From Flavobacterium sp. (lineage in GTDB: Bacteria; Bacteroidota; Bacteroidia; Flavobacteriales; Flavobacteriaceae), in NCBI GenBank assembly GCA_030153045.1, contig JASLID010000054.1, forward strand, positions 1 through 16,317: a DNA stretch of 16,317 nucleotides, in the 5' to 3' direction. The translations under genes and the position numbers were made by a program. Numbering within the stretch: the stretch's first letter is position 1; every line of letters starts with the position of its first letter. The notes beneath the pieces are model-generated. The model was given only the letters and a program-made list of their open reading frames with translations. It ran no database searches and had not been told where the DNA came from. This document shows, piece after piece, positions 14,422 through 16,317 of the stretch.

Positions 14422-15051
14422 TTAAAAATTGAAACTACTGTCGCTGTTTTTAAAAATTTCTTCGTTAACACTTCCAATATAATCTAAAACCTGATCTTTT
14501 CCTGTTCCTTCAGAAGCGGAAGTCACAAAGTGTTGTGGCATTTCTTCCCAGTTGTTCGCTAATAAAGCTTTTCGGTAAGCAGCAATTTGTTGTTCTACTT
14601 TTCCTTTGCTGATTTTGTCTGCTTTGGTAAAAATGATGCAAAACGGACATTCGATTTCTCCTAAATAAGTAATAAATTCAAGATCTATTTTTTGAGCTTC
14701 GTGTCTGATGTCAATCAAGATAAATGCACAAACCAATTGCTCTCTTTTTTCGAAATAATCGGTGATAAACTGCTGGAAAACTTCTTTGGTTTTTTTAGAA
14801 ACTTTAGCATAACCATAACCTGGTAAATCGACCAAAAACCAATTGTTATTAATCTTAAAATGATTAATTAACTGCGTTTTTCCTGGTCTTCCGGATGTTT
14901 TTGCCAAGTTTTTATGATTGGTCAACATGTTAATCAATGATGATTTTCCCACGTTCGACCTTCCGATAAAAGCATACTCCGGTAATGGGTCCTTCGGACA
15001 CAGACTTACAATGGAATTGCTAATTATAAACTCGGCGGTATTAATTTTCAT
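14422..15051 (-). CDS. engB: Ribosome-assembly GTPase EngB (YihA/YsxC)
   Basis: The 209-residue product is a TRAFAC GTPase of the EngB family, needed for 50S ribosomal subunit maturation. The nucleotide motifs are all present: G1 GRSNVGKSS, G2 region with SGRPGKTQ, G3 DLPGYG, G4 TKAD and G5 SAS. The PGYGYAKVSK stretch after G3 is typical of the family. It lies 63 nt downstream of the alpha/beta hydrolase gene on the same strand with no TAnnTTTG element in the gap, so the two are probably cotranscribed. It ends at the shared gldC terminator. Confidence 0.95.
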   Translation of the reverse strand: MKINTAEFIISNSIVSLCPKDPLPEYAFIGRSNVGKSSLINMLTNHKNLAKTSGRPGKTQLINHFKINNNWFLVDLPGYGYAKVSKKTKEVFQQFITDYFEKREQLVCAFILIDIRHEAQKIDLEFITYLGEIECPFCIIFTKADKISKGKVEQQIAAYRKALLANNWEEMPQHFVTSASEGTGKDQVLDYIGSVNEEIFKNSDSSFNF

Positions 15052-15114
15052 TTATTATTTTTTATGCTAAAAAGCAGTATGTAATTGTAATTTATTTGAA
15101 CACGTAATGTTATT

Positions 15115-15879
15115 CTAGTGCTCGGCTTTTGTTGTCAGCCATTCGTCAAGCAAACGGTTAAACTCGTCTGGATGTTCCATCATAGCGGCATGACCACATT
15201 CTTCAATCCAATATAGGGTAGAATTAGGTAAAAGTCTATGAAATTCTTCAGCAACATCAGGTGGTGTTACTTTGTCATTTCTTCCCCAAATAATTCCTGT
15301 AGGAACGTGCATTTTTGGTAAATCTTTGGCCATATTATGACGAATCGCACTTTTAGCAATAGTCAACGTTTTAATCAGTTTTACACGATCATTTACCGTG
15401 TTATAAACATCATCAATAATTTCTTTAGTGGCAATTTCTGGGTTGTAAAACACATCTTCAGCCTTTTTTCTAATGTATTCATAATCGCCACGTTTTGGGT
15501 AACTGTCACCCATGGCGCTTTCGTATAGTCCAGAACTTCCTGTAATGACTAGTCCAGAAACTAATTCAGGATACATTTTCGTAAAATACAAGGCGATATG
15601 TCCGCCCAATGAATTTCCTACCAATATAACTCTGCCAAATCCTTTGTATAGAATAAAATCTTTAACGTATTTCGAAAAAGCTTTTACGTTTGTTTTTAGT
15701 ATGTTTTGTGTATATAATGGCAATTGAGGAATGACCACTTTATAGCCTTTACTTGGAAAATAATTGGCTACACCATCAAAATTACTCAACCCACCCATTA
15801 ATCCGTGTAAAATTATAATTGGAGTGCCTTCTCCTGCTTCAAAATACTCGTATTTGCCGTCTTTTATTAAGTTATTCAC
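15115..15879 (-). CDS. Alpha/beta-fold hydrolase
   Basis: The 254-residue product is a cytosolic alpha/beta hydrolase without a signal peptide. The oxyanion-hole motif is HGLMGG (25-30). The nucleophile elbow is GNSLGG with S90, and the rest of the probable triad is D202 (GRNDKVTPP) and H230 (ECGHAAMMEHP). The overall pattern resembles the MhpC/haloperoxidase type, but the substrate cannot be assigned. It starts with GTG: an in-frame stop lies three codons upstream and no ATG fits, so the start is secure if the gene is intact. It is probably the first gene of an operon with engB, and it lies upstream of and divergent from mraZ. Confidence 0.9.
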   Translation of the reverse strand: MNNLIKDGKYEYFEAGEGTPIIILHGLMGGLSNFDGVANYFPSKGYKVVIPQLPLYTQNILKTNVKAFSKYVKDFILYKGFGRVILVGNSLGGHIALYFTKMYPELVSGLVITGSSGLYESAMGDSYPKRGDYEYIRKKAEDVFYNPEIATKEIIDDVYNTVNDRVKLIKTLTIAKSAIRHNMAKDLPKMHVPTGIIWGRNDKVTPPDVAEEFHRLLPNSTLYWIEECGHAAMMEHPDEFNRLLDEWLTTKAEH

Positions 15880-15910
15880 TGTTTGTCAGTTTGTTTATTC
15901 GTTTTCTACG

Positions 15911-15940
15911 CAAATATAGAATTAAAAAGCGAAATAAGAA
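15911..15940 (-). promoter_or_regulatory. Promoter for the hydrolase-engB unit
   Basis: The minus strand reads TATATTTG (15918-15911), a perfect -7 element, with TTC (15940-15938) 19 nt upstream as an imperfect -33. The leader would be about 28 nt to the GTG at 15879. Confidence 0.6.
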
Positions 15941-15976
15941 TTTTTGCATTTCATTTCTTGACCAGCTAATTTTTTA

Positions 15977-16191
15977 TGTTGATAAGTTAATCGTCTAATT
16001 TTCAGCATTTGTAAAATTTTTAAAAGTCAATTCTGTTGAACTAAAGTTAAAATTACTATCAAAAATTATATATTTTTTAAGAATAATTTTCAAAATGAAT
16101 TGGAATGCTGATGAAATTTCACAAAATCTAAAATCAGATAAATTTCAATTATGACTTTCTTTTTGATTCAAAATGGTAAAACTTATCAACA
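15977..16191. repeat. Widely spaced 12-bp inverted repeat pair
   Basis: TGTTGATAAGTT at 15977-15988 is the exact reverse complement of AACTTATCAACA at 16180-16191. The arms lie about 190 bp apart, and the right arm touches the mraZ operator. Each contains TTATCAACA, one base away from the DnaA box TTATCCACA. Confidence 0.4.
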
Positions 16192-16220
16192 AAGTGGTAA
16201 TTTGTGGTAAAATGTGGTAA
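16173..16220 (+). promoter_or_regulatory. MraZ-type operator repeats
   Basis: GTGGTAA occurs at 16194-16200, 16204-16210 and 16214-16220, a strict 10-bp period, with ATGGTAA at 16173-16179, 21 bp upstream and close to two periods away. MraZ in E. coli represses its own operon through tandem TGGGN repeats spaced 10 bp apart. Position, period and GTGG core agree with such a site. The repeats cover the -33 region of the promoter. Confidence 0.75.
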
Positions 16221-16229
16221 ATAATTTTT

Positions 16230-16237
16230 TATATTTG
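16230..16237 (+). promoter_or_regulatory. -7 element for mraZ and the dcw cluster
   Basis: TATATTTG is a perfect Bacteroidota -7 element. The last operator repeat ends 9 nt before it. No TTG lies at -33, where the repeats are. The transcript should start near 16241, about 24 nt ahead of the TTG start codon. Confidence 0.65.
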
Positions 16238-16264
16238 CTCAGTATCAAATAAAATCATAACTGC

Positions 16265-16317
16265 TTGAATACCATTGTAGGAACATACGAATGTAAGGTT
16301 GATTCTAAAGGGAGGCT
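16265..16317 (+). CDS. mraZ: MraZ, N-terminal fragment cut by the window edge
   Basis: Reading from TTG at 16265 gives MNTIVGTYECKVDSKGR, then the first two bases of the next codon. This is the conserved start of MraZ (first SpoVT/AbrB-like half, with the DSKGR signature), the transcriptional regulator that heads the division and cell-wall cluster. There is no ATG or GTG in frame near the 5' end, and the TTG sits about 24 nt after the predicted transcription start, so a TTG start is likely. Only 17 codons are visible. Confidence 0.88.
   Translation, partial: MNTIVGTYECKVDSKGR

Larger units (their letters stand above)
15880..16264. other. 385-nt divergent intergenic region between the hydrolase gene and mraZ
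   Basis: It holds the hydrolase promoter at one end and the mraZ operator and promoter at the other. Between about 15945 and 16170 it is very AT-rich with no gene that I can support, no tRNA-like element and no terminator-like hairpin. The only structure is the left copy of a 12-bp inverted repeat at 15977-15988. Confidence 0.7.

Noticed and set aside
16180..16191. DnaA box or replication origin next to mraZ
   Set aside because: TTATCAACA differs from the DnaA consensus at one base, only one further copy exists nearby, and no dnaA, dnaN or AT-rich unwinding arrangement is present.
16311..16316. GGAGGC read as a Shine-Dalgarno sequence
   Set aside because: It encodes the Gly-Arg of the MraZ DSKGR motif, and genes in this organism do not show such sequences upstream.
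1..16317. Mobile element, prophage, CRISPR array or defence system
   Set aside because: No transposase, integrase, phage, Cas or toxin-antitoxin-like gene is encoded, and no spacer-repeat array or long terminal repeats are seen.

Overview
The window looks like a chromosomal segment of a Flavobacterium-type member of the Bacteroidota. The evidence is AT-rich DNA, no Shine-Dalgarno sequences ahead of the genes, many copies of the Bacteroidota -7 promoter element TAnnTTTG, the gliding genes gldB and gldC, and flavobacterial forms of DnaG, GldB and the polyprenyl synthase. Nothing indicates a phage, plasmid, insertion sequence, CRISPR array, rRNA or tRNA. It is a stretch of core genome with one accessory-looking block in the middle.

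Layout. 1-67: a hairpin-bearing dispersed repeat, cut by the window edge, which supplies the stop codon of an O-methyltransferase gene (65-706, -). 789-1832: rlmN (+), divergent from the methyltransferase and ending in a bidirectional terminator shared with a convergent lipoprotein gene of unknown function (1885-2772, -). 2889-3869: a long-chain polyprenyl diphosphate synthase (+). 4066-6403: a three-gene unit with an ECF-type sigma factor, an overlapping single-pass membrane protein that is probably its anti-sigma factor, and a coiled-coil/outer-membrane barrel protein. 6605-9340: two paralogous exported beta-helix proteins, each with its own promoter region. 9446-11425: dnaG (+), whose stop overlaps tail to tail with an orphan LuxR-type response regulator (11422-12051, -). 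12162-12977: nadE (-), divergent from gldB-gldC (13079-14370, +). 14422-15879: engB and an alpha/beta hydrolase (-), probably one transcription unit. 16265-16317: the first 17 codons of mraZ, the usual start of the division and cell-wall (dcw) cluster, behind a three-repeat operator.

How the genes fit together. Most are housekeeping genes: rRNA/tRNA methylation (rlmN), isoprenoid chain synthesis, replication priming (dnaG), NAD synthesis (nadE), ribosome assembly (engB) and the entry to the dcw cluster (mraZ). gldB-gldC add gliding motility. The sigma/membrane protein/barrel unit reads as a self-contained envelope-sensing circuit, with an ECF-like promoter candidate ahead of its own sigma gene and an elaborate CAAT-repeat and hairpin leader.

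The points most worth a second look are the DnaG whose four zinc ligands are all replaced, the sigma/anti-sigma/barrel unit and its leader, the 10-bp-spaced GTGGTAA repeats in front of a TTG-started mraZ, the face-to-face promoters between nadE and gldB, and promoters placed so close to rlmN and the polyprenyl synthase that their mRNAs should be leaderless or nearly so.
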